NCBI RefSeq assembly: GCF_013374995.1
Contig: NZ_CP056031.1
Span: 1 to 28,775, forward strand
From: Pseudomonas eucalypticola
GTDB lineage: Bacteria; Pseudomonadota; Gammaproteobacteria; Pseudomonadales; Pseudomonadaceae
Length of the DNA: 28,775 nt
Direction of reading: 5' to 3'
Made by a program: the position numbers and the translations under genes
The notes under the pieces: generated by a model
What the model was told of the DNA's origin: nothing
Databases searched by the model: none
The model's input: only the letters and a program-made list of their open reading frames with translations
In this document: piece by piece, positions 17,010 through 22,978 of the stretch
Layout of the letters: each line of letters opens with the position of its first letter
How positions within the stretch are numbered: the first letter of the stretch is position 1

Positions 17010-17252
17010 CTAGCAGCTTTTCATTAGTTCGACGGCGTGGCCATAACGGGCGTCGGCCAATTCGTTAAGCTCGATCAATTCAACACCATCAATGATGCCG
17101 AACCGGTGCAATACTTCGGCGTGCTTGCGCAGGCTGGCGTGTTGGAACTCGGGGCGATACCAGGCGGCTTTATCGTCCTCAAGCAAGGAGTGCCAGAGCT
17201 GCAATTCCTGGGTCTTCCGGCCAGCCAGGTAGTCGATTACATCACTCGTCAT
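17010..17252 (-). CDS. Hypothetical protein (80 aa)
   Basis: Start at 17252 is chosen because it lies within the upstream gene's end (11-base overlap) with GGAAAG just before it; the longer reading to 17324 lacks a ribosome-binding site. Helical, soluble and rich in Leu/Glu/His (RKTQELQLWHSLLEDDKAAW, ELIELNELADARYGHAVELM). No recognised family. Confidence 0.65.
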   Translation of the reverse strand: MTSDVIDYLAGRKTQELQLWHSLLEDDKAAWYRPEFQHASLRKHAEVLHRFGIIDGVELIELNELADARYGHAVELMKSC

Positions 17253-17574
17253 TTTCTTTCCGAAGCAGGGCTTGAGGCAGGTCGCCTTGACGCAAAAGTT
17301 TCCCTTTGGCTGGTCGAAAGTCAACGTGCTGCGTTCCGTGCTGTGGCAGCCCGTAGAACGCTATGAGCCCGTCGCGCAAGGCTATTGCGGGAAGTCCATA
17401 GCCGCAATCGGAATGCTGCTCCACTAGCCCTGCTTCGTCCACCAACCGCCATTCATAGCTGGCGTTCTCAGGATCACCAAAAACCTCAATGCTGTCCCCC
17501 GAATCGCACGGTATGGTAAGGAGGGTTTTAACATCATTGCTGAAATGCAGTACCAGCGAGTCACGGCGTTTCAT
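17242..17574 (-). CDS. Hypothetical protein (110 aa)
   Basis: Start at 17574 with GGAGGT 6 bases upstream, overlapping the end of the preceding gene by 14 bases. The sequence suggests a beta-rich soluble domain (DSLVLHFSNDVKTLLTIPCDSGDSIEVFG, ASYEWRLVDEAGLV) with two Cys and a basic, unstructured C-terminus. No motif identifies it. Part of the tightly packed 17809-16181 operon. Confidence 0.65.
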   Translation of the reverse strand: MKRRDSLVLHFSNDVKTLLTIPCDSGDSIEVFGDPENASYEWRLVDEAGLVEQHSDCGYGLPAIALRDGLIAFYGLPQHGTQHVDFRPAKGKLLRQGDLPQALLRKENDE

Positions 17575-17809
17575 TCTCGACCTCCACTTTTTTCGGGGTA
17601 GGTATACGGGAGGGGCGCGCTTTACGCCAACCGCTGCGGGCGAAGTATGCGCCGAACACAATGGCAAACAGGTAGTAGAGGGACAACTTGAAATCCCAAT
17701 CAGTAAGGGTGACGGTGAAGGCCCACGCTCCTAGCGCTGCTGTGCCGCCCCCTACAATTATATTGACCCAGGCCAATAAGATTTGGCCGATGCTTAGCTT
17801 TGGTTTCAT
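17561..17809 (-). CDS. Hypothetical two-helix membrane protein (82 aa)
   Basis: Start at 17809 has GGAGGGAG immediately upstream; the longer ORF start is rejected. Two hydrophobic helices (about 8-30, ILLAWVNIIVGGGTAALGAW; about 39-56, LSLYYLFAIVFGAYFA) with a short loop between, followed by a basic cytoplasmic tail (WRKARPSRIPTPKK). First gene of the accessory operon that runs to 16181. Function unknown. Confidence 0.65.
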   Translation of the reverse strand: MKPKLSIGQILLAWVNIIVGGGTAALGAWAFTVTLTDWDFKLSLYYLFAIVFGAYFARSGWRKARPSRIPTPKKVEVENETP

Positions 17810-17883
17810 GCTCCCTCCACGTACGAATAGCGTTGTAAGCAGGCAATACAGATAACACAAAATCGCACCAACAGAAAGGCCAT

Positions 17884-17946
17884 TTCTGTTTTGATTTCGT
17901 TTTGCTGCCGCAGGCAGCGCTGGCCCTGCTTTTTGGCCAGCGCAGC
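17884..17946. repeat. GC-rich stem-loop downstream of the relaxase gene, copy of a dispersed repeat
   Basis: GCAGCGCTGGCC (17914-17925) pairs with GGCCAGCGCAGC (17935-17946) at 11 of 12 positions around a T-rich loop; a second short stem AACAGAAA/TTTCTGTT lies at about 17870-17890. Together they probably terminate the minus-strand mobilisation operon. The 17904-17928 arm is nearly identical (24 of 25) to part of korB at 22146-22170. Confidence 0.65.
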
Positions 17947-17962
17947 CTGTCGGCTGCCCGCA

Positions 17963-19006
17963 TCATCGTTCTTTGTCTTTGTCGCCCCGCGCAGCTTCTG
18001 GACCTCGTTGTTTGCCCTGATCCCGAATCCGCTGTAGCTCCTGAGCTACCTCCGCCTTGATGGCATGACGTTCGGTTTCCGGCCTCGGTAGTGACGCTGC
18101 GTGCTTCCTGATGGCGTCGGCCAGTTCCTTGTCGCCCTCTGCTTCGTAGGTCTTCGCGGCCTGGAGCATTTCGCGCAGGGTCTTCTGGCGACGATTGATG
18201 ATTGCCTTTTCCCACGGTTTCAATTCCTGGGTACCGGCGTTCAGTTCCTTGATGGCTTCCTCGACCTTGGCACGGTAGACATGGGACTCTTCTCGACCGT
18301 GCTTCTTCTCCAGGTGGAACAGGGCCACGCCTTTGCTTTTCTTGGTGACGCCACGTACCGCCCTTGGCGTGGCGTTAGCCTCAATGCCTCTGTCCCTCAA
18401 CTGTTCAGCGAATGTTTCTCGCCAGGCCTGGAGCGTCGCTTTACGGATATGCAACCGCTTGCCGTTGTAACCTTCGGCTTTGATGATCAGGTGAACATGG
18501 GGATGGGGTGGCGCATCTTTATGTGGGTCTGTTTCCTGTGTATGCAGGACCATCGCATATTGATGCTTGCCGTATAGGGTTTCACGGGCAAACCCTTGGG
18601 CTGCCGCCAATACCTTTTGTGGGTCTGTCCCCGCAGGCATAGAAAGCACCACGTTGAACGCTTGGCGTAGTTCGCCCTGCCCTTTTGACAGGTCCATATC
18701 CCATGAATCGAACAAATCGGCTACCTGGTCCTTGCCCCGGATCGTCTCGCCCTGGTCATTCACCATTTCGAGCTGCCCCCGCCTGGTGATGTAGTCGAAG
18801 TGTGCTTTCACATGCTGGGCTGTTTTGCCCCCACCTGATACGCGCACGATGACTTCGGGGGCCTTTGTGACAGTCCGCCAGGCTTGAGCCTTGGCGCCCG
18901 CTTTCCCGAGCTTTAAACGCTGCCCCTTCGGGCGCTTGTGCCCAAAGGCAAATTCGATGCTGTGCTCTTCTTCGCGTGAAAAACCGCCTGCGTCATTCGT
19001 CGCCAT
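17963..19006 (-). CDS. MOB-P-type relaxase (VirD2/Nic-like)
   Basis: A 347-aa relaxase of the Relaxase/VirD2 family, which nicks oriT and leads the strand into the recipient. Motif I region HVKAHFDYITRRG supplies the likely nucleophile Tyr72; motif III HPHVHLIIK gives the metal-binding His168, His170 and His172. The C-terminal third is charged and helical (coiled-coil-like), ending GDKDKER, without a primase or helicase domain, so this is the short form as in IncU-type Nic proteins. It overlaps mobC by 14 bases and lies next to a matching oriT. The encoded strand points away from oriT as expected. Confidence 0.92.
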   Translation of the reverse strand: MATNDAGGFSREEEHSIEFAFGHKRPKGQRLKLGKAGAKAQAWRTVTKAPEVIVRVSGGGKTAQHVKAHFDYITRRGQLEMVNDQGETIRGKDQVADLFDSWDMDLSKGQGELRQAFNVVLSMPAGTDPQKVLAAAQGFARETLYGKHQYAMVLHTQETDPHKDAPPHPHVHLIIKAEGYNGKRLHIRKATLQAWRETFAEQLRDRGIEANATPRAVRGVTKKSKGVALFHLEKKHGREESHVYRAKVEEAIKELNAGTQELKPWEKAIINRRQKTLREMLQAAKTYEAEGDKELADAIRKHAASLPRPETERHAIKAEVAQELQRIRDQGKQRGPEAARGDKDKER

Positions 19007-19550
19007 CGTTCATACCCCAATAGTCCAGGTTCCCTTTCACAAGGGCTTTGACGTATTTCCGGTGAACGTCAATAACCCTGTGCATCACTTCCCACTGAAC
19101 CGCGTGGGCCTGGTTTGCGTTATCCAAGCTGACATTAAGGGCGCGGGCAACCTGGTTGACGTTCCGCCCAAGTGCGGCGAGCTGCATAGTCACTTGGCGT
19201 AGCTCAAGCATTTCCTTTTCGCTAAAGCGTGGCTCTGCTGAAAGGTGAACGCGAAAAAGCTGGGCTAGATATTTCGACCTGGGCCATCCCATGGCCCCGG
19301 CCAACTCGTCCAGGGCTTTGCCTTCGCTTGGAGCCAACGGCACGTCAACCCATGCCTTTGCCTTGCCTTTGGCTGGGTCGCTCAACGTCACCAGTGGCGG
19401 CGGCTCAGGAGGGGCTTTCTGTAGATAAGCCTCTACCAGCTTTTCCAAAAGTGCCGCTGTTGTCATGTTCAGGCTTGCCGCTCGCTGGTCGAAAAGGCTT
19501 TTCGTATCAGCCTCAACCCTCGCGGAGAGCATTGGTTTTTTCGAGGGCAT
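18993..19550 (-). CDS. mobC: MobC-like relaxosome accessory protein
   Basis: A 185-aa protein with an N-terminal ribbon-helix-helix-like segment (MLSARVEADTKSLFDQRAASLNM) and the C-terminal MobC motif (LRQVTMQLAALGRNVNQVARALN). MobC proteins bind near nic, help to melt oriT and often repress the mob operon. TAGGAG lies about 9 bases before the ATG. Translationally coupled to the relaxase gene; oriT starts within about 70 bases upstream. Confidence 0.9.
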   Translation of the reverse strand: MPSKKPMLSARVEADTKSLFDQRAASLNMTTAALLEKLVEAYLQKAPPEPPPLVTLSDPAKGKAKAWVDVPLAPSEGKALDELAGAMGWPRSKYLAQLFRVHLSAEPRFSEKEMLELRQVTMQLAALGRNVNQVARALNVSLDNANQAHAVQWEVMHRVIDVHRKYVKALVKGNLDYWGMNDGDE

Positions 19551-19619
19551 AACAGGTTTCTCCTACCGCAGTTCGTAGAACGAGGACCGCAGGGCGCAAA
19601 GCGCCCGAGGATGTGCGCG

Positions 19620-19735
19620 CCGAAGGTGCTGCACCTTTCCGACGATAGTCTATCCTGCCTTCCGCTCCTACACCAAGCCACTTTTTGCCATGGCAAAAAG
19701 GGCATCCACTTCTACGGAAACGTAGAAGTGGCAAT
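19620..19735. other. oriT with MOB-P nic-like site
   Basis: TATCCTG at 19651-19657 followed by C matches the MOB-P nic core (YATCCTG/Y, RP4 type), predicting the nick between 19657 and 19658. Just before it lies the inverted repeat AAGGTG-CTG-CACCTT (19623-19637). After it come a perfect 20-base palindrome around GCCATGGC (19681-19700) and a perfect 11-base hairpin, CCACTTCTACG (19706-19716) with loop GAAA and complement 19721-19731. Adjacent mobC and relaxase genes support the call. Confidence 0.85.
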
Positions 19736-19799
19736 CGCGGGTCCGGCTTCTGCCGCGCAAAGCGCGGCTGCCTCGGTTTTGTCGCCTGTGCCATTTTTT

Positions 19800-19813
19800 G
19801 GATTGTACAAACC
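19800..19813. promoter_or_regulatory. GGATTGTACAAACC operator-like site
   Basis: One of six near-identical palindromic sites on the plasmid (others at 20097, 20119, 20149, 25437, 25459). It stands alone in the oriT region, about 250 bases upstream of mobC on the minus strand, where it could control the mob operon. Confidence 0.65.
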
Positions 19814-19849
19814 AGGCGCGTTTGGGCACGACCTTGCCGCCCTCTGCTG

Positions 19850-19868
19850 CTACGGAAAACAAATTCCG
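19850..19868 (+). repeat. CTACGGAAAACAAATTCCG element
   Basis: Recurs inverted at 26327-26346 with one extra T. It is an imperfect dyad (CGGAA/TTCCG). Shorter relatives (CTACGGAAA) occur in the oriT hairpin, at 3427 before the lipoprotein gene, and in reverse at 21551-21565 and 24255-24267. Function unknown. Confidence 0.5.
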
Positions 19869-19892
19869 TGCGCTTGTCTGTCGGTCGGCGCC

Positions 19893-20052
19893 GCGCTCTT
19901 GATCTGGCTTTTGATCTGCCCCCACCGGCCCGCCCGATGACAAGCGAAGCGCAGCCCGAAGACCGAAGGGTCGTAGGGTGAGGAACGCGCTTCACCGTTC
20001 CGAATCGAGGGCAGGCCGGGCCGGTGGGGGCGCTCTTGACCTGGCTGTTTGA
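19893..20052. repeat. Nested direct and inverted repeats
   Basis: GCGCTCTTGATCTGGCTT (from 19893) recurs directly at 20030 as GCGCTCTTGACCTGGCTG. Between them a perfect 15-base inverted repeat, GCCCCCACCGGCCCG (19918-19932), is matched by its complement at 20017-20031. The interval holds no gene and may be part of the transfer or replication origin. Confidence 0.65.
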
Positions 20053-20096
20053 GGCCGGTCGATAAGGCGACGAACTTTGCCATGACAAAGTTTTTT

Positions 20097-20162
20097 GGAT
20101 TGTACAAACCATTATTTTGGATTGTACAAACCAAAATCTGCTATAATTGGTTTGTACAATCC
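20097..20162 (+). promoter_or_regulatory. Promoter of the SprT gene covered by three palindromic operators
   Basis: -10 TATAAT at 20142-20147 with TTGGAT at 20118-20123 as -35 (18-base spacer). Operator-like sites lie at 20097-20110 and 20119-20132 (GGATTGTACAAACC; the second covers the -35) and 20149-20162 (GGTTTGTACAATCC; just after the -10). A repressor bound here would block the promoter; the plasmid's KorA-like protein is the best candidate. Confidence 0.75.
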
Positions 20163-20177
20163 AAAGTGAGATTGGCC

Positions 20178-20891
20178 ATGATTCCGACTAAAGATGCTTA
20201 CGACGAACTAGACCGGGCGTACGCCCATTTCAATGCGGAGCTGTTTGGGGGCCAGTTGCCGACGTGCCTGATTACCCTTCAGCGCGAAAAGAAAACCTAC
20301 GGCTATTTCTCGGCCTCTCGGTTCATTAACCAGGTGGACAAGTCATTCACGGACGAAATCGCGCTGAACCCGGCTTACTTCGGTGTGGTGTCTTTGAAGG
20401 AAATCATGCAAACCGTAGTGCATGAAATGGTGCACCTGTGGCAGCACCATTTCGGAAAACCTGGGCGCCGCCGTTATCATAATCGGGAGTGGGGCGAAAA
20501 AATGAAGGCTGTAGGCCTGATGCCCAGCGATACCGGAAAACCTGGCGGTAAGCAGACCGGCGAACGCATGGCCGACTATGCGATTGAAGGCGGCGTGTTT
20601 GAACAGGCGTTAGAAAAACTGGTGGCCACCTCATACCGGATCACCTGGCTAGACAACAATCCGGGACGCCATGTGGATGCAGCGGCGTTGCAGGCCGCGC
20701 TTGAGGGGATGGTTGATGGTGTGGACCCTGCAAACATATTGGCGCCAGCCGGGACGGCGGCGCCGGTACCAACTAAGCCAACCCGCGCCAAATACACCTG
20801 CGCGTGTGAAATCAACGTGTGGGCAAAGCCAGGCTTGAACCTCATTTGTGGCGAGTGCTCCCAGCGATTTGCCGAGGCGGACCCGGCTTAA
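20178..20891 (+). CDS. SprT-like zinc metalloprotease domain protein
   Basis: A 237-aa protein with a SprT/Spartan-type fold: AYAHFNAELFGGQLP near the N-terminus, active-site HEMVHLWQHHFG (His82-Glu83-x-x-His86, possible third ligand His101), and a C-terminal zinc ribbon (CAC...CGEC). SprT-like proteins in eukaryotes cleave DNA-protein crosslinks; plasmid versions are common next to transfer origins but of unknown role, possibly acting on relaxase or host proteins after entry. Start at 20178 lies 16 bases after the last operator; upstream in-frame codons run through the promoter and are rejected. Expression is probably tightly repressed until the plasmid enters a new cell (zygotic induction), an inference from the operator layout. 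Confidence 0.85.
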   Translation: MIPTKDAYDELDRAYAHFNAELFGGQLPTCLITLQREKKTYGYFSASRFINQVDKSFTDEIALNPAYFGVVSLKEIMQTVVHEMVHLWQHHFGKPGRRRYHNREWGEKMKAVGLMPSDTGKPGGKQTGERMADYAIEGGVFEQALEKLVATSYRITWLDNNPGRHVDAAALQAALEGMVDGVDPANILAPAGTAAPVPTKPTRAKYTCACEINVWAKPGLNLICGECSQRFAEADPA

Positions 20892-20930
20892 CGGGCGATG
20901 CCTGGCGCTGGCGGGCCAGGGTGATCTGGC

Positions 20931-20950
20931 CTAACATATATATGTGTTAG
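20931..20950. promoter_or_regulatory. CTAACA...TGTGTTAG palindromic site 1
   Basis: Imperfect palindrome centred on ATATAT in front of the 20983 gene. Same family as 21501-21521 and 21636-21657; half-site consensus CCTAASACATA. Confidence 0.65.
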
Positions 20951-20982
20951 ACTATTTCAACCGAATAGGCGAGGGCCATTCT

Positions 20983-21504
20983 ATGGAAATCCCCGAACGT
21001 AAAACGCTGCTGGCGTTGTATGAGTCCGATATTTCAAAGGCTTATGATGACCTGCTGAAAGCGTTCCTGGACTACCTGGCGGACGGGGTAGGCGACTTGA
21101 GGTCAATGGCGGGTCGCTGCGGAGCGCAGTGCTCCGCAGCGCATAAACGCTGTAAGCGTGGCCTAGTCTTTGCCGCGTTGGCCAGCGCGCAGGCTGAGGG
21201 CCTGGACATAACCCCCACGGTGGCCGAACACCTTTGTTCGCGCCTGCTTGGACGCGGCGTGGATTTTCGGGCGGCGCTGTCATCATTTGGCACGCCTGGC
21301 CGAACGGCGGCGAACAAGTCAGCTACCGGCGCCGCCGATCTGGCTACCCTGGAGACCGCGTTGTCACCGGAAATTTTCTCGCTCCTGGTGGCGATGGATG
21401 GGATTCGGGACCGATACCGGGGCCAGTACGACGAGCGCGCCAAAGACGCGGCGCAGGCTGCGGGGAAACTGGCCGCGCAGCAAGCCAAGCAAACCAGGCG
21501 CTAA
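20983..21504 (+). CDS. Hypothetical protein (173 aa) flanked by palindromic sites
   Basis: Start at 20983 has GAGGG 7 bases upstream; a GTG at 20944 lies inside the palindrome and is unlikely. Helical, Ala-rich soluble protein (LLALYESDISKAYDDLLKAFLDYLADG; C-terminal RYRGQYDERAKDAAQAAGKLAAQQAK), possibly coiled-coil at the end. A perfect 10-base hairpin within the gene (21116-21140) encodes the odd Cys-rich stretch GRCGAQCSAAHKRC, which breaks the helical pattern and could be a small insertion. No family recognised. Operator-like sites precede it and overlap its stop codon. Confidence 0.65.
   Translation: MEIPERKTLLALYESDISKAYDDLLKAFLDYLADGVGDLRSMAGRCGAQCSAAHKRCKRGLVFAALASAQAEGLDITPTVAEHLCSRLLGRGVDFRAALSSFGTPGRTAANKSATGAADLATLETALSPEIFSLLVAMDGIRDRYRGQYDERAKDAAQAAGKLAAQQAKQTRR
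21116..21140. repeat. Perfect 10-base hairpin within the 20983 gene
   Basis: GCTGCGGAGC / GCTCCGCAGC with a 5-base loop (GCAGT). In the gene it encodes part of a Cys-rich segment unlike the rest of the protein; it may be an inserted REP-like sequence or an RNA structure affecting expression. Confidence 0.6.
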
Positions 21505-21521
21505 CGAATATATGTCTTAGG
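21501..21521. promoter_or_regulatory. Palindromic site 2 (CTAACGAATATATGTCTTAGG-type)
   Basis: Overlaps the stop codon of the 20983 gene. The right half ATATGTCTTAGG matches the consensus fully, the left half CTAACGA partly. Confidence 0.6.
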
Positions 21522-21550
21522 CCACCCAAAAAGCCCTGGATAACGGCCCA

Positions 21551-21594
21551 TTTTTTTTCCGTAGAAGCCAGGCGGTGCCAGCCACGGCGCCGCC
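21551..21594. repeat. Bipartite direct repeat A (partner at 24255-24294)
   Basis: T8-CCGTAGAAGCCAG (21551-21571) followed by CGGCGCCGCC (21585-21594). The partner at 24255-24275/24285-24294 matches 20 of 21 in the first block and all 10 in the second, in the same orientation. The two copies bracket the partition/korA operon. Confidence 0.65.
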
Positions 21595-21635
21595 TTCACG
21601 CCTCAAGCCTGGCCCGCGTGGGCGACATAAACTTA

Positions 21636-21657
21636 CCTAAGACATATATGTGTTAGG
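21636..21657. promoter_or_regulatory. Palindromic site 3, near-perfect copy
   Basis: Half-sites CCTAAGACATA and TATGTGTTAGG form a 22-base dyad with one mismatched pair. It lies just beyond the terminator of the partition operon, a position suitable for a ParB/KorB-type centromere. Confidence 0.7.
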
Positions 21658-21668
21658 CCACATAAATG

Positions 21669-21692
21669 CAAAAGAGGCCGCGCAAGCGGCCC
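21669..21692 (-). terminator. Intrinsic terminator of the partition operon
   Basis: Read on the minus strand: GGCCGC, loop TTGC, GCGGCC, then TCTTTT. It lies 14 bases beyond the stop of the last gene (21706). Confidence 0.85.
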
Positions 21693-21705
21693 CCTGTTGC
21701 GTCCC

Positions 21706-21972
21706 TTAGCCGTCTGATAGCAGGCCGTAGTTGAACGGCACCAGGCGGCTTAGCAGCGCGTCATAGCTCCAGCACAAGGCAGTTGCGACAACGCCAGTCA
21801 CAAGCAATACCGTGAAAACAAACCATTGCCCGAACAGCGCGCAGGCCAGGAAACCAAACAGCGAAATTGCCGCTAGGAATTCCAGCAGGCCAACAACAAC
21901 GGGCCGGATAAGCGACAGCAGCGAAAACGCCGCCAGGCGCGCCGAACTAGTTACCGCGTCATGAGCTTTCAT
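21706..21972 (-). CDS. Small integral membrane protein at the end of the partition operon
   Basis: An 88-aa protein with two or three hydrophobic helices (PVVVGLLEFLAAISLFGFLACALF and WFVFTVLLVTGVVATALCW). The start at 21972 has GAGGA 8 bases upstream and overlaps the end of korB by 14 bases; the longer frame inside korB is rejected. Small membrane proteins accompany korA/incC/korB-type control operons in IncP-like plasmids, but I cannot match this one to a named family. Confidence 0.7.
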   Translation of the reverse strand: MKAHDAVTSSARLAAFSLLSLIRPVVVGLLEFLAAISLFGFLACALFGQWFVFTVLLVTGVVATALCWSYDALLSRLVPFNYGLLSDG

Positions 21973-22978
21973 TGTCCGTTTCCTCCACACCGACGATTTG
22001 CACGGTCGATAATTCGACCTCGACAATCTCCCCGGTATCAGCATAAACAACCTGGACCAAACCAGCCTGGGCCAATGTGGCCGCTCGCCCGTTGACCAGG
22101 ATCTTTACCTTAGCGCCACCTGGGGCGCTCGCCTGTTGTTGCGCCGCTGCCGCAGGCTGCGCTGGCCCTGCCGGTTTTTCGTTGGGATTGTCCAGGTCTA
22201 GCGGGCGCTCTTTGTCGCGGTCGCCTTCGACCTTGGGCGGCTTAGTGTCCTGGTTGGTCGATTGGTCGTTGTGTTGTTGACCGGCTTTCGCTTCGGCGTC
22301 TATCAGCGCTTGGGCCTCTCGGCTACGCAATTGCTCCAGCAGCCGCCCTACACCTGCGCGGGTGATTTCTTCGCCCTGAGCATAGCGCTCTACTTCGGCG
22401 GGAAATTCCTTGTGGGCCTGCACAAGCTCATAGAGCGTACGTCCGCCAATCGCTTTTTCATCGCCCAGCACCTGGATAAACTCGGGTGCCGTGGCCAGGG
22501 CCAAAAGCTGTGACACGGTGTCCGCCCGCATACCGAGGCGTTTAGCAATCAGCGACTTTTTGTCACCTTCCGCCACGCGCCACGCAATAAACCGGGCTTC
22601 CTCCATGATCGTTAACGGTTCCTGCTCGGTGTTCTCCGTTACCTGGTCGTAGTAGTCGATTTGAGCGCTGATGCGAACCGGCAACGTGGCCAAGCCAGCA
22701 ATCTTGCAGGCACGCCACCGGCGTTCCCCCAAACCGATCACGTATTTACCATCGGCGTTTTTGGGCCGTACCGTTACCGGCTGGTTGAGGCGGCTGGCCT
22801 TGATTACGTCCGCAAGCTTTTGCAGCTTTACCGGGTCGAATTTCTTACGTGGTTGCGCGGGGTCCGGTATTACATCATCAACCGCAACCTCGATGACCTG
22901 GCCGTCTTCTCCAGCCGCTGCCGGGGCAGGGGCCTGGCCAAAATCCGCCAGTCCCAGCAAATCCAGTTTTTTAGCCAT
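21959..22978 (-). CDS. parB: ParB/KorB-family partition and transcriptional regulator
   Basis: A 339-aa protein: ParB N-terminal nuclease-like domain (VDDVIPDPAQPRKKFD, GLGERRWRACKIAG; about 35-110), central helix-turn-helix (KKSLIAKRLGMRADTVSQLLALA; about 140-165), a linker with a Pro/Ala-rich segment, and a C-terminal SH3-like domain (KVKILVNGRAATLAQAG...GEIVEVEL) as in KorB of IncP-1. KorB both segregates the plasmid with IncC/ParA and represses backbone operons with KorA. No IncP-type KorB operator is seen, so its binding site here is probably different; the 20931/21501/21636 palindromes are candidates. Overlaps parA by 8 bases. Confidence 0.92.
   Translation of the reverse strand: MAKKLDLLGLADFGQAPAPAAAGEDGQVIEVAVDDVIPDPAQPRKKFDPVKLQKLADVIKASRLNQPVTVRPKNADGKYVIGLGERRWRACKIAGLATLPVRISAQIDYYDQVTENTEQEPLTIMEEARFIAWRVAEGDKKSLIAKRLGMRADTVSQLLALATAPEFIQVLGDEKAIGGRTLYELVQAHKEFPAEVERYAQGEEITRAGVGRLLEQLRSREAQALIDAEAKAGQQHNDQSTNQDTKPPKVEGDRDKERPLDLDNPNEKPAGPAQPAAAAQQQASAPGGAKVKILVNGRAATLAQAGLVQVVYADTGEIVEVELSTVQIVGVEETDNESS

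Larger units (their letters stand above)
19551..20177. other. Gene-free oriT / regulatory region
   Basis: This 627-base stretch between mobC and the SprT gene holds the oriT, four GTTTGTACAA-type operator sites and a nested pair of direct and inverted repeats. Several ORFs cross it on both strands, including a long minus-strand one (19513-20112), but they have low-complexity, Arg-rich translations and no ribosome-binding sites and are not accepted as genes. Confidence 0.75.

Noticed and set aside
19513..20112. 199-aa minus-strand ORF through oriT
   Set aside because: Arg/Pro-rich low-complexity translation, no ribosome-binding site, starts in an operator (its first residues are the operator sequence) and overlaps mobC and oriT.
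21234..21656. 140-aa + strand ORF overlapping the 20983 gene
   Set aside because: No ribosome-binding site, runs through two operator palindromes and repeat A, and the translation is irregular.
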